Of a DNA stretch of 64,000 nucleotides, positions 52,278 to 60,753 are shown one piece after another. Source of the DNA: CAUZIZ01 sp965222655 (GTDB lineage: Bacteria > Acidobacteriota > UBA6911 > RPQK01 > JAJDTT01); the NCBI GenBank assembly GCA_965222655.1, contig CBDCUP010000022.1, positions 806,001 through 870,000 of the forward strand, given 5' to 3'. A program made the position numbers and the translations under genes. Every line of letters begins with the position of its first letter. Positions within the stretch are counted from its first letter, which is position 1. Below the pieces are notes generated by a model, which saw only the letters and a program-made list of their open reading frames with translations, had not been told where the DNA came from and searched no databases.

Positions 52278-53123
52278 ATGCACCTGATAACCAGAAGAGC
52301 TTTACAAGAAGAAGATACGAGCCTGACTTTAATCAAGGCCATCAGGACCACCTACCTGATCATTCTCTCGCTGGTCGTCCTCTCAGTGGGCTCGCTGCTG
52401 ATGCTCATCGTGAGTGTCGCGACCTTGTTTCAGGCACGCAGATTCTGCGCCGAGGTCATTGCCAAATGGATGAGTCGGACGATCCTCTGGGGGAGTGGAG
52501 TGCGGCTGGAAGTCTTCCAGGATTCTCCTTTCCCTCAGACTCAGACCATTTACACAGCCAATCACACCTCCCTCCTGGACCTCTTCATACTGTGCGCCCT
52601 GAGCCTTCCCAAAACCCGTTACTTCATGATTCGAGGGTGCTGGCGAGTCCTACCGCTCGGCCTTGCAGCGGCTCTGATGGGCACGATTCTGACTCCCCCC
52701 CAGACCCATCGACACCTTCGCGTCAGATGCTTCCAAAGAGCCGAGAGGATTCTACGCAAGACAGGAGATTCCAGTTACCTGAGTCCCGAGGGCGAGAGGG
52801 TCGGAACCGGAAGTGTCGGCCCCTTCAACAAGGGCACCTTTCATCTCGCCACCAATCTGCAGGCCCCCATCGTCCCTCTCTACATTGAGGTGCCACCTGA
52901 ACTGGACTCAAGCCATGGCGTGTACATCCTGCCGGGAACCATACGTGTCCATGTGCTGCCGACGATTTCAACCCAGGGCTGGAAACTGGAAGATCTGGAA
53001 AATAACAAGGCCTCGGTCCGGGAAATTTACCTGGATTTTGAATCCAAGCTCAAGGGTGCACGAGGAAACTGCCAGGCCGCGGCTTCGCATCCGTCAGGAT
53101 TCATCTTTCAGGAGCGGGCGTGA
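52278..53123 (+). CDS. PlsC-type 1-acyl-glycerol-3-phosphate acyltransferase
   Basis: A 281-residue membrane-associated acyltransferase. A hydrophobic N-terminal segment (about 20-50) precedes the catalytic NHTSLLDLF (HX4D near 95-100). The substrate loop SPEGERVGTGSVGPFNKGTF carries the EGxR-like block, and VPLYIEV follows. In the cluster it would acylate the second hydroxyl of a glycerol-phosphate lipid. Last gene of the run, 18 bp after the phosphatidyltransferase. Confidence 0.9.
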   Translation: MHLITRRALQEEDTSLTLIKAIRTTYLIILSLVVLSVGSLLMLIVSVATLFQARRFCAEVIAKWMSRTILWGSGVRLEVFQDSPFPQTQTIYTANHTSLLDLFILCALSLPKTRYFMIRGCWRVLPLGLAAALMGTILTPPQTHRHLRVRCFQRAERILRKTGDSSYLSPEGERVGTGSVGPFNKGTFHLATNLQAPIVPLYIEVPPELDSSHGVYILPGTIRVHVLPTISTQGWKLEDLENNKASVREIYLDFESKLKGARGNCQAAASHPSGFIFQERA

Positions 53124-53358
53124 GGTGCTTCATCACGGAACTGTTGTTGATTGTCTCCAGGCAGCCCCGCAACACCTGATTCTAGCAGGATTCCCTGCCC
53201 GTTTTCTGGCAACAAACATGGGTATCGCTGAACCGGGTGGATGAGATTGTTGTCGAAATTCGGAAGTCTGTTTACAAGATGGATCGGGTATCGACGAGCC
53301 AAGGTTGGGGAACCCCCTCCCACGAACTTACTGTCCCGTTGATCTGGATCGCCAAGGT

Positions 53359-53380
53359 GTGACAGTGGAGAAAGTGTCAT
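53359..53380 (+). promoter_or_regulatory. Putative regulator-binding dyad, site A
   Basis: GTGACAGTGGAGAAAGTGTC, followed by AT, lies 60 bp upstream of the penicillin-acylase ATG at 53440. It is 20-22 bp long with TGACA/TGTCA half-sites and matches sites B (56989-57010) and C (58480-58501). The rest of the 316-bp gap since 53123 holds nothing else I can name. Confidence 0.55.
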
Positions 53381-53439
53381 CCTCTGAATGGCTTTCTTAT
53401 GTCCGATGCCGTTGCATTCAGCAAAGAGGAGGACGACCT

Positions 53440-55833
53440 ATGCACAAGCTCATCGCCGTGTCGGTGCTCGTTCTGTTGATTGGCTGGGGCGGCTATTTCT
53501 TTCTGGTGAGTTCCAACGACTACCAGGTCGAGGGAGAGATCTCCTTGCCAATACTGGACAACCCGGTCACGGTGCTACGGGATGAGCACGGCATCGCCTA
53601 TGTCTACGCCGAGTCTACACGCGATCTGATTCGCGCTCAGGGGTTCGTCACAGCCCAGGATCGTCTCTTCCAGATGGAGGCCCACCGTGCCATCATCTGG
53701 GGACGCTTAGCTGAGGCAATCGGGGAAGCGGGACGGGAGTCCGACACCAAGTTCCGACTACTGGGATTGGGCAGGAACGCTCGCCGCCATGCCAGTATAC
53801 TAGGCGATGCTTCACGCCAGTTTCTCCAAGATTATCTGGACGGAGTCAACGCTTACGTCAACAACCATACCCATGAGCATCCCTGGGAGATGGAGCTCGT
53901 CGGTTTCCGGTCGCACCCATGGTCGATCGAGGACGCCCTGGCGGTCCTTCAATTAATCAATTTCACAACTGCGGCCAACATGAGGACCGAGCTGATCGCG
54001 CAGAAGATTGTCGACGCAGTAGGCCTGGAGCGAGCGGTCAGCATCTTTCCCATCAACGAGAATCCAGACCGGTCTAGCGGACCGATCCTGGCCACCAAAC
54101 ATGACCAGGTCGCTCGCCTCGACCTGCAACCTGAAGATCTTCTGTTCAAGTTTTTTGACACTGGACCGGCGGTGGGAGGTGGCAGCAACAACTGGGCGGT
54201 GGCTCCGTCGCGGTCACAGAGCGGTCGGCCGATCCTGGTCAACACTCCCCATCTGGACGTTCGGGTTTTGCCCGGTTTCTGGCATCCGATTGGTCTGATC
54301 TCGCCAGACCTTCGTGCCGTTGGGTCGACCCTGCCCGGAGTACCGGGGATCCTAAGCGGTAGAACCGATCGGGTCGCCTATGGGGTCACCAATTCATACG
54401 GAGACGTCCAGGACCTTTACGTTGAGAGGATCGATCCCCAGGATCCGGACCGGTATCTGGAGGGCCAGGAATCGTTCCCCTTTGAGAGGTTCGACGAGAC
54501 GATTCGGATCAAAGACGATAGTGTGCCGAGCGGCTACCGCAATCACAAGTTGACCGTACGGAAGACCAGGCGTGGCCCCGTGATCAGCGATCATGGCCTG
54601 GGGCCTGGCAAAGACAGGGTGGTGACGCTGAGATGGAGCGCAGCCGAAATCCTGCGACCGGAAATCGGCATCGACAAGTTGCTCATGGCACGAAATGCCA
54701 CTGAAGCCGATCGAGCGATCCAACAGATGGATCTACTGTTGTTCAATTTTGTCTTCGCGGATGTACACGGCAACATCGGACGGCGCGCCTCCGGATTGGT
54801 GCCAATACGAGACGACGGCAATGGGACGCTTCCGCACGCGGTGAGTGACGGCAGCGACCACTGGCTGGGCTGGATTCCAAAGGACCAGATGCCGGGAGAG
54901 TTCAATCCGGAAAGGGGTTGGACGGGAAGCGCAAATCACGATACCCGACCGGATGACTATCCCTACTACTATTCGTCTCACCTTTCCTCTTCCTACCGGT
55001 ATCGTCGCCTGAAGGAGTTGATGGAGGCCAAGGATACGACAGGTGTTTCCGACCATTGGCGCTACGGGCGGGATGTGCGCAATCTGCAGGCGAGGCGGCT
55101 GGCACCACAACTGGTTCGAGCCCTACGGGAGGGAGGCATGTCGGAGTGGGCGCAGGTTCTCGGAGGTTGGTCCCACGACGACCATCCGGACCAGTCCGCT
55201 CCGTTGCTGTACCAGAGCATCTACCGACATCTGGCGATGCGCACCTTCTCCGATGAGTTGGGCTCAGAGCTGGCAAGTGAGATGCTTGGAGAATGGTATT
55301 TCTGGCAAGAACGATTCGATGCCATGGTTGCCGCAGGTGATTCAATCTGGTTCGACGACACCACCACCAGGGATGTCGGGGAACGATTGGAAGACTTGAT
55401 TCTGTTGGCTGCCAAGGACGCTTGGGGTGAGCTAACCTCACAGCACGGTGGTGATCCCAGTGGCTGGCATTGGAGTAACGCCCATAGGGTGAGGTTTGTC
55501 AGCCCTCTCAGGATAAGCGGCCTGGGCAGCGGGCTTCTGGGAGGTGGTGAGTATGGTTTGGGTGGTTCGGGCGACACACTCTATCTCTCCCGTTACCATT
55601 TCGCAAGACCGTATGATGTAGCCGTCTTGGAATCGTATCGTATGGTGGCTGATCTGGGCGATGAAGACAAAGTGGCTGCGGTTATCCCCGGAGGCGTTGC
55701 CAGTCGGCAATTCCACGATCACCAGCGCGATCAGATCAAGCTCTGGCGCAGCGGCGACATTGTGCACTGGTGGTTCTCCGATGAGGCGATCTGGACCGCT
55801 GCTCGACATCGTGTGACTCTGAATCCCGATTGA
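53440..55833 (+). CDS. Penicillin acylase family Ntn-hydrolase
   Basis: The start at ATG 53440 (797 residues) has an AGAGGAGG ribosome site and an N-terminal membrane/signal segment (LIAVSVLVLLIGWGGYFFL); the frame is open to 53305. The alpha-chain has VLRDEHGIAYVYAES and GFVTAQDRLFQMEAHR. The nucleophile serine is in VGGGSNNWAVAPS (about 249), where autocleavage would expose it. The beta-chain has VPGILSGRTDRVAYGVTN. Relatives include penicillin and acyl-homoserine-lactone acylases acting in the periplasm. The substrate is unknown. Confidence 0.9.
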   Translation: MHKLIAVSVLVLLIGWGGYFFLVSSNDYQVEGEISLPILDNPVTVLRDEHGIAYVYAESTRDLIRAQGFVTAQDRLFQMEAHRAIIWGRLAEAIGEAGRESDTKFRLLGLGRNARRHASILGDASRQFLQDYLDGVNAYVNNHTHEHPWEMELVGFRSHPWSIEDALAVLQLINFTTAANMRTELIAQKIVDAVGLERAVSIFPINENPDRSSGPILATKHDQVARLDLQPEDLLFKFFDTGPAVGGGSNNWAVAPSRSQSGRPILVNTPHLDVRVLPGFWHPIGLISPDLRAVGSTLPGVPGILSGRTDRVAYGVTNSYGDVQDLYVERIDPQDPDRYLEGQESFPFERFDETIRIKDDSVPSGYRNHKLTVRKTRRGPVISDHGLGPGKDRVVTLRWSAAEILRPEIGIDKLLMARNATEADRAIQQMDLLLFNFVFADVHGNIGRRASGLVPIRDDGNGTLPHAVSDGSDHWLGWIPKDQMPGEFNPERGWTGSANHDTRPDDYPYYYSSHLSSSYRYRRLKELMEAKDTTGVSDHWRYGRDVRNLQARRLAPQLVRALREGGMSEWAQVLGGWSHDDHPDQSAPLLYQSIYRHLAMRTFSDELGSELASEMLGEWYFWQERFDAMVAAGDSIWFDDTTTRDVGERLEDLILLAAKDAWGELTSQHGGDPSGWHWSNAHRVRFVSPLRISGLGSGLLGGGEYGLGGSGDTLYLSRYHFARPYDVAVLESYRMVADLGDEDKVAAVIPGGVASRQFHDHQRDQIKLWRSGDIVHWWFSDEAIWTAARHRVTLNPD

Positions 55834-56034
55834 TGACTCTTGGTTCCGAAGTCATTGTCGGCGGACAGCGTGTGTGATCACCATTCTCCTGGACTTCGCC
55901 GAATAGAAGATCCCATTCGGGCCTCGACTGCGATGGAACCTGCTGTCGAGGAAACTGAAAGTCTGGGAGTGGGCTGGGTCTCTTTCCCGACTAACTGGCA
56001 ATGTGACCGCAATCCAACCCGAGTGGGCCCTACG

Positions 56035-56916
56035 TCACCAATTCCGAGATGCCTCAACAGTCGCAGAGGAGATCATTCGGTAATGGATCTTTTTCCGCGC
56101 TTTGACCTGCTTCATGGCCACTGAGTCGCAGAAAACCACGTCAGTGGCGGCGAATGAACTGGGATGCTCGTTGGGCAACAGATATTCACGAAAGGAGTGG
56201 ACGTCGCCGACAAAGGATGCCAGAAACCCACGTGCCCTTTCTAGAAACAACTTACTGATGGAGACGACCGCTATCAGAGACGGCTCGTGCAACTGACGGA
56301 TCATCTCAACATGCTCGTTGGGCTCGCAGATCGTGAGCTGAAAAGGAGGACGCTCTCGGGGCAGCAAAGGCTGGACCCGGGGAACCAGACCCGCAAAGCA
56401 CACAACAAGGGCCCCTTCCGCCGATCCAGGATCGGAAGTCAGCGTCTCCAGGGAGTATTCCATCACCGGGCAAGAGAGTTGTTGTCCTAGCTCTGCTTTC
56501 AGCAGTTGGCTCATACCCGGATCAGTTGACATCACATGCACTTGAGTTGGCGGCTGGATTCGCAGACGCTCCCAGACCCGTTGGCGAAGCTCTTCCATCG
56601 TGAAGCCACTCTCACGAGCCACTCGGATTGTGAGATTGATCAGGCCATCCAGATCCTGAGTTGGCGGCACGAGTTCCTCCACCGGAGCCACTTGCATGAG
56701 CTTCCCAGACCGTCTGATCAGGAAACGCTCATCCACCAGCTCCTGGTAGGCACGGCTGACCGTATTGCGGTGGATCCCATGCAGTCGGGCCAGTGTCCGC
56801 ACCGAGGGCAGAGTGTCTCCAGGCTTTAACCTTCCAGTGGCGATCAAGACGATGGTTTGGTTCACCAGCTGTTCGTGAACCGGAACCTTACTGTCCTTGC
56901 TGATGCGAATCTTCAT
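56035..56916 (-). CDS. GntR-family transcriptional regulator (YtrA-like winged helix)
   Basis: About 293 residues from ATG 56916; a TTG at 56982 would add 22 polar residues but lies only a few bases from dyad B. The winged helix is KVPVHEQLVNQTIVLIATGR, LKPGDTLPSVRTLARLHGIH and NTVSRAYQELVDERFL. The remaining 200 residues form an unrecognised alpha/beta domain with VHVMSTDPGMSQLLKAELG and SLIAVVSISKLFLERARG, perhaps a ligand sensor; it is not an aminotransferase domain. It is divergent from the M24 gene, with dyad B upstream, so autoregulation is plausible. Confidence 0.85.
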   Translation of the reverse strand: MKIRISKDSKVPVHEQLVNQTIVLIATGRLKPGDTLPSVRTLARLHGIHRNTVSRAYQELVDERFLIRRSGKLMQVAPVEELVPPTQDLDGLINLTIRVARESGFTMEELRQRVWERLRIQPPTQVHVMSTDPGMSQLLKAELGQQLSCPVMEYSLETLTSDPGSAEGALVVCFAGLVPRVQPLLPRERPPFQLTICEPNEHVEMIRQLHEPSLIAVVSISKLFLERARGFLASFVGDVHSFREYLLPNEHPSSFAATDVVFCDSVAMKQVKARKKIHYRMISSATVEASRNW

Positions 56917-56988
56917 CCCTTGGCCTGTTGGAGCTTGAGTCTGACGGGTGAGATCGGTTGGTTCCGATTCTACACCTGCCAACCCCTG

Positions 56989-57010
56989 GTGACAGTTGAA
57001 AAAGCGTCAC
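56989..57010 (-). promoter_or_regulatory. Putative regulator-binding dyad, site B
   Basis: GTGACAGTTGAAAAAGCGTC plus AC reads GTGAC...GTCAC, a perfect 5-bp dyad over 22 bp. It is 73 bp upstream of the GntR-type gene's ATG and also precedes the rightward genes at 57054 and 57242. Confidence 0.55.
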
Positions 57011-57053
57011 ACCGCTGCTGGCCCAGGCCTGTCCGCGTCGGCTAGCCTTCGGG

Positions 57054-57239
57054 ATGAAGATGAATCCTGAAGTACCTCACATGTTGCCGGGAGTTGTCTC
57101 CTATGGAGTCCTGGTTCTCGCCCTTGCTTCACTAGACACACTGACGTCCGTCGCAGAGCGGACAATCGGCTGGGCTCATGAATGGATTCTAGAACTCTGC
57201 CTGAGCTTCCTCTGCTACGTCGGATTCAGGGGGTTTTGA
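57054..57239 (+). CDS. Possible small hydrophobic ORF
   Basis: A 61-residue frame with a hydrophobic segment LPGVVSYGVLVLALASLDTL and a second one near the end. It sits two bases ahead of the M24 gene start. No family is recognised and the ribosome site is weak, so it may be a leader frame or chance. Confidence 0.25.
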   Translation: MKMNPEVPHMLPGVVSYGVLVLALASLDTLTSVAERTIGWAHEWILELCLSFLCYVGFRGF

Positions 57240-57241
57240 CA

Positions 57242-58483
57242 ATGCAAGGAATCACGGTTGACGAGTACCGGCTCCGCCTTGATGCGCTTCAGTCGAGCCT
57301 CGTGCAAGCGGACCTCGACCTTTTCATCGTCTCGGCTTTCGACAGCATCTACTACCTGACCGGTGCCGGATTCGAGCCTCTGGAGCGGCCCTTCTTTCTC
57401 CTGGTTCGTCCCCGGCAGGCTCCCATCCTGTTGGTGCCCAAGCTCGAGCAGGAGCACATGAAAAAGGCCTGCAACATCAGTGAGCAGGACATTCAAACCT
57501 ATTGGGACTATCCAGCCGCGTCTGGTCGGGGCTGGCCGGACCGGCTCCACGAGCTGATCGGCGATGCCAAAGAGATCGGAGTCGAGCCCACCCTTTGCCA
57601 GGAAATTGCAGTTGAACTAAAAAACCATACCCTTCGGATCGAGGCGCTGGTGGAACGGTTGCGCCTGATCAAATCCGACACTGAAATTGCGCTGATCCGA
57701 CGGGCGGCTCGCTATGCTGATCTCGGGGTGCAGTGCCTTCTGGGCGCTTCTTACAACGGCGCCACCGTTGCCGAGGGGTTAGCCCAGACCCGCCTCGTAA
57801 CGACGCGGATCATCCGCGAGGTCGATGATTGGGATCCGCTGACGACAAAAGTGACCATGGCCACCTGGGCAGCCCCTCGCAGCGCACAACCCCATTCGAT
57901 TCCCGACTTGTGCGATCGGTTAAGCGACGGACCGCATGTGGCCTTGGTGCTTACCCGGGTCAATGGCTATGCAGCCGAAAATGAGCGGACCTACTTTACC
58001 GCTCTGCCCTCCCCTGAGATCAAAGAGGCATTCACGGCTATGACACAAGCCCGCCGCATCGCTTTGGACAAGGTACGCCCCGGCGTTCCTTGTAGGGAAG
58101 TGGACGGTGCCGTCAACGATTTTCTCAAGCAAGAAGGATACAGCGGCGAAGAAGTGCGGCTGCACCGAACCGGGCACGGCTTTGGGCTGGGAAATCATGA
58201 AGCCCCCTGGGTGGCGGAGGGCAGCCCCGATGTTCTGGCTGAGAATATGGTGATCAGTATTGAGCCGGGAATTTACTTGCAGGGAATCGGTGGCTTTCGT
58301 CACTCCGATACGGTTTTGATCAGCCAAGACGGCTGGGAGCTGCTCACCCATTACCCCACGGATATTGAATCGCTGACCTTCACGAGTTGGAAACCATTGA
58401 CGCGTGTCAAGGGGTGGTGGATTCGGCGAGCCCTACAAATGAATCGGAAGGCCAGAGTGTCGGCCTCCCGCACCCGATTGTGA
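57242..58483 (+). CDS. Creatinase/M24-fold aminopeptidase-like protein
   Basis: A 413-residue cytoplasmic protein with the two-domain pita-bread architecture: N-terminal DLFIVSAFDSIYYLTGAGFE, then the C-terminal fold with HRTGHGFGLGNHEAPW and ISIEPGIYLQGIGGFRHSDT. Compared with metal-dependent M24 peptidases, the first metal Asp is replaced by Leu (VLTRVNGY), the second by Glu (AAENERT), and the last Glu by Ser (RHSDTV). This resembles metal-free creatinase-type members. It may therefore hydrolyse a small guanidino or amide compound rather than X-Pro peptides. The stop codon lies inside dyad C. Confidence 0.82.
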   Translation: MQGITVDEYRLRLDALQSSLVQADLDLFIVSAFDSIYYLTGAGFEPLERPFFLLVRPRQAPILLVPKLEQEHMKKACNISEQDIQTYWDYPAASGRGWPDRLHELIGDAKEIGVEPTLCQEIAVELKNHTLRIEALVERLRLIKSDTEIALIRRAARYADLGVQCLLGASYNGATVAEGLAQTRLVTTRIIREVDDWDPLTTKVTMATWAAPRSAQPHSIPDLCDRLSDGPHVALVLTRVNGYAAENERTYFTALPSPEIKEAFTAMTQARRIALDKVRPGVPCREVDGAVNDFLKQEGYSGEEVRLHRTGHGFGLGNHEAPWVAEGSPDVLAENMVISIEPGIYLQGIGGFRHSDTVLISQDGWELLTHYPTDIESLTFTSWKPLTRVKGWWIRRALQMNRKARVSASRTRL

Positions 58484-58501
58484 CAGTTGAGAAAGTGTCG
58501 C
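58480..58501 (+). promoter_or_regulatory. Putative regulator-binding dyad, site C
   Basis: GTGACAGTTGAGAAAGTGTC followed by GC overlaps the stop codon of the M24 gene and is 89 bp upstream of the pspA ATG at 58590. It matches site A at 23 of 25 positions or close to it when flanking CCTCT is included. Confidence 0.55.
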
Positions 58502-58945
58502 CCTCTTCGTAGTCGTAGCCCTCCGAAGTTTTCTATCCTGGTTTTGTGTGATGAGACAGTACAACCCAAGTCTGTGAAAGGAGGACATCATGGGTATTTT
58601 TTCCAGAGTTTCAGACATCGTCAACGCCAACATCAACGACCTGTTGGATCGGGCCGAAGATCCCGAGAAGATGGTCAAGCTGTTGATCGTCGAAATGGAA
58701 GAACACACCGAAAAGGCTCGCGAAGGTTTGGTGAAGGCCGTCGCGGGTGAAAAGAACCTGGAAGCGAATCTGAAAAGGAACCGCGAAGCAGCTGCGGAGT
58801 GGCAGGCCAAGGCGGAATCCGCCTTGGCGCGAGGCGACGAGGAGCTGGCCCGGAAGTGCCTGGCTCGGAAAAAGGAGCATGAGCGGATTGCCGATAGCAT
58901 GCAGCCTCAGTGGGAAGCCGCTCACAAGACCAGCGAGGTCCTTAA

Positions 58946-59061
58946 CAGTCTCGGAATTTCAATCAAGTGAGCTGTTCTCTGAGACCGCCCTTTCGTCACA
59001 GCCGGGGTGTCCCGAAACAGCCTTTTACGGCCTTGGCCGTCGGCACGAAGTGCCTACTTAA
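58946..59061. mobile_element. 116-bp insertion in pspA
   Basis: CTTAA occurs at both borders (58941-58945 and 59057-59061), so excision between the copies rejoins the reading frame as ...GAG GTC CTT AAA AAA GAC... The interior has small palindromes (GGCCTTGGCC) but no clear terminal inverted repeat, so the element type is unresolved. Confidence 0.6.
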
Positions 59062-59323
59062 AAAAGACTTCAAGCGTCTTGAGGAGAAGGTGGATGAGGC
59101 CTGCCGTAGACGGGATGCCCTCATTGCCCGTCAACTGGCTGCGGAAGCCCAGCGGCATGTGGCAACTATCGGCCCCTCTATGTCCCAGGCACAGAGGAGC
59201 TTCTCGAAGTTCGATCGAATGGAAAGAAAGGTCGAGCAACTCGAGGGCGAAGCACTGGCGCTGGTTGAAATCTCCGACGTCGATCGAGACCTGGAAGAGG
59301 AGATCGAGAGAAGCGAAAGAAGT

Positions 59324-59640
59324 GGTTCATCCGGTAAATGGGGAGGTGCCGCCAGTCAAAGGCAGGCCATGGAAACTGCCGCACTATGCAAACCGTGGAA
59401 AAACAAGTAGTTCTAGAGGAGAACTGGCAAGTGCTCGCAGTTGTTTTTCCACCGTTCGCACAGCGCTTGGAAAACTCCGTATCACGGGCTTGCTGGCCCG
59501 GTTCGATGTCGCTCGGAGTTTTCCACAGTTCCCACGGCCTCTGCTACTGCAGCCGACTATATGGACAAGCGAACGGGGAGCAGATTTGGGATCCGGAAGG
59601 TGCCAACCACGTCCCCACCTCCCCATTTACCGGATGACCC
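59324..59640. mobile_element. MITE with 25-bp inverted repeats in pspA
   Basis: Ends begin GGTTCATCCGGTAAATGGGG on the left and the complementary GGGTCATCCGGTAAATGGGG on the right; 24 of 25 positions pair. An 8-bp target duplication AAAGAAGT flanks it (59316-59323 and 59641-59648). GG-starting ends with 8-bp duplications fit an ISL3-type parent, but no transposase is present in the 317 bp. Precise excision leaves one AAAGAAGT and restores the pspA frame. Confidence 0.9.
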
Positions 59641-59744
59641 AAAGAAGTGCAGAGGTTGAAGCCGAGCTCAACGCTCTCAAAGAAAAGATGAGCAGACAAA
59701 AGGCGGGTAGTCAGCTCAACAGGAAGTGAAAAGCCTTCGAGGGT

Positions 59745-60713
59745 GTGAAGATGGAATTTCATGAATTAGCCATCTGTCCGGAATGCGATCAGCGTTATCC
59801 GATTCACCGCTTGTGGTGTGACCACTGTGGAGAGGGGTTGACTCGGCGGGCGAAAGCCCTGACTGACTCCGAAGCCCATCTCTTACGGCAGAAGCTCAAC
59901 ACCGCGATGGAACTGTACGGGCAGGTTCTTCAGGACCTGGAGGATCTGTCTGGAACGGACAGAATGGAACCCTGGCTGCATGACAAGATCAGGAGCTTTT
60001 ACGGGAGCCGGTTGCGGCAGACAAAAGCAGGAAAAAGGTCCTTGACCGTGAGGAAATGCATTTTGTCTGCCCACGACCTGGCCATTGAGAAGGGAGATCT
60101 TGAAAGGGCTCTCTACAGGCTTCGTAGGGGGCTGAATGAATTGCCGAATGTGACCGTTTTCAAGGAAATGATGGAAGAGATTCGAGGGCAGATGAAGAAG
60201 AGGCAAGCCCTCACTCGAGCCAACGACGCGGCGGGTGCACCCGAACAGGGGGCGAAGGTCCCCGATGTTTCCGCTGCCATGGCAGCAGAGGCGGCAAAGA
60301 TAAGAACTTCTGAAGCCAAGCCTGCACCCTTCTTGCCCAGCTTTGTTCAAGAGGAAGAGACCCCCAGTCCGGTCCAACGCTTCATCGAAGGATTCTCAGA
60401 GTGGTCCCGACCCCTGAGACCCTTTCTGCTCGATAACATCGGCTGGTTCGTAGGGGTCTTTCTGATTATTGCGGGTTATGTTGCCCTGCTCACGACCTTT
60501 TGGGAGGACATCGAAGGCAATAGGCTACTCAGGCAATTCCTGCTCTTTTTATCCCTTTTTCTCACAACCGGACTTTTCTTTTCTCTGGCTTATTACATGC
60601 GCATCAAGTACCCGGAACTGGAAACCTCAAGCAACGTGGTGCTGATCATCGTGTCCTTACTCACCCCATTGGTCTTTATCGCAGCAGTATTGATCTCGCT
60701 TGTTCCGGCCTGA
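59745..60713 (+). CDS. Zinc-ribbon protein with coiled region and C-terminal membrane helices
   Basis: A 322-residue frame. The N-terminal CPECDQRY and CDHCGEGL form a zinc ribbon, followed by a helical segment (AHLLRQKLNTAMELYGQVLQ) and an Ala-rich linker. From about residue 225 there are three membrane helices (NIGWFVGVFLIIAGYVALL and following), the layout of DUF2157/DUF2339-like giant membrane proteins. The frame ends at 60713 while the next frame is open from 60694, so this and the next entry may be one gene split by an indel. It follows pspA by 15 bp. Confidence 0.65.
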   Translation: MKMEFHELAICPECDQRYPIHRLWCDHCGEGLTRRAKALTDSEAHLLRQKLNTAMELYGQVLQDLEDLSGTDRMEPWLHDKIRSFYGSRLRQTKAGKRSLTVRKCILSAHDLAIEKGDLERALYRLRRGLNELPNVTVFKEMMEEIRGQMKKRQALTRANDAAGAPEQGAKVPDVSAAMAAEAAKIRTSEAKPAPFLPSFVQEEETPSPVQRFIEGFSEWSRPLRPFLLDNIGWFVGVFLIIAGYVALLTTFWEDIEGNRLLRQFLLFLSLFLTTGLFFSLAYYMRIKYPELETSSNVVLIIVSLLTPLVFIAAVLISLVPA

Positions 60714-60753
60714 GCAGGAGCATCCTGGTGGATATCTTTTGGGGGATCAAACC

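Larger units (their letters stand above)
58590..59729 (+). pseudogene. pspA: pspA/IM30-family gene interrupted by two insertions
   Basis: The gene begins MGIFSRVSDIVNANINDLLD, the amphipathic-helix start of PspA, with a good GAAAGGAGG site. The coding sequence is intact to AHKTSEVL (58945), then a 116-bp insertion shifts the frame and adds a stop (58970). It resumes at LKKDFKRLEEKVDEACRRRD (59057 on). A 317-bp MITE with an 8-bp target duplication interrupts it again at 59324, after which SAEVEAELNALKEKM runs to the stop at 59729. Removing both insertions gives a 232-residue PspA of normal length. PspA stabilises the inner membrane during stress; here only a truncated 126-residue N-terminal part could be made. 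Confidence 0.85.

Noticed and set aside
59338..59637. ORF inside the pspA insertion as a transposase
   Set aside because: About 99 codons without any catalytic or DNA-binding motif; the element is too short to be autonomous.
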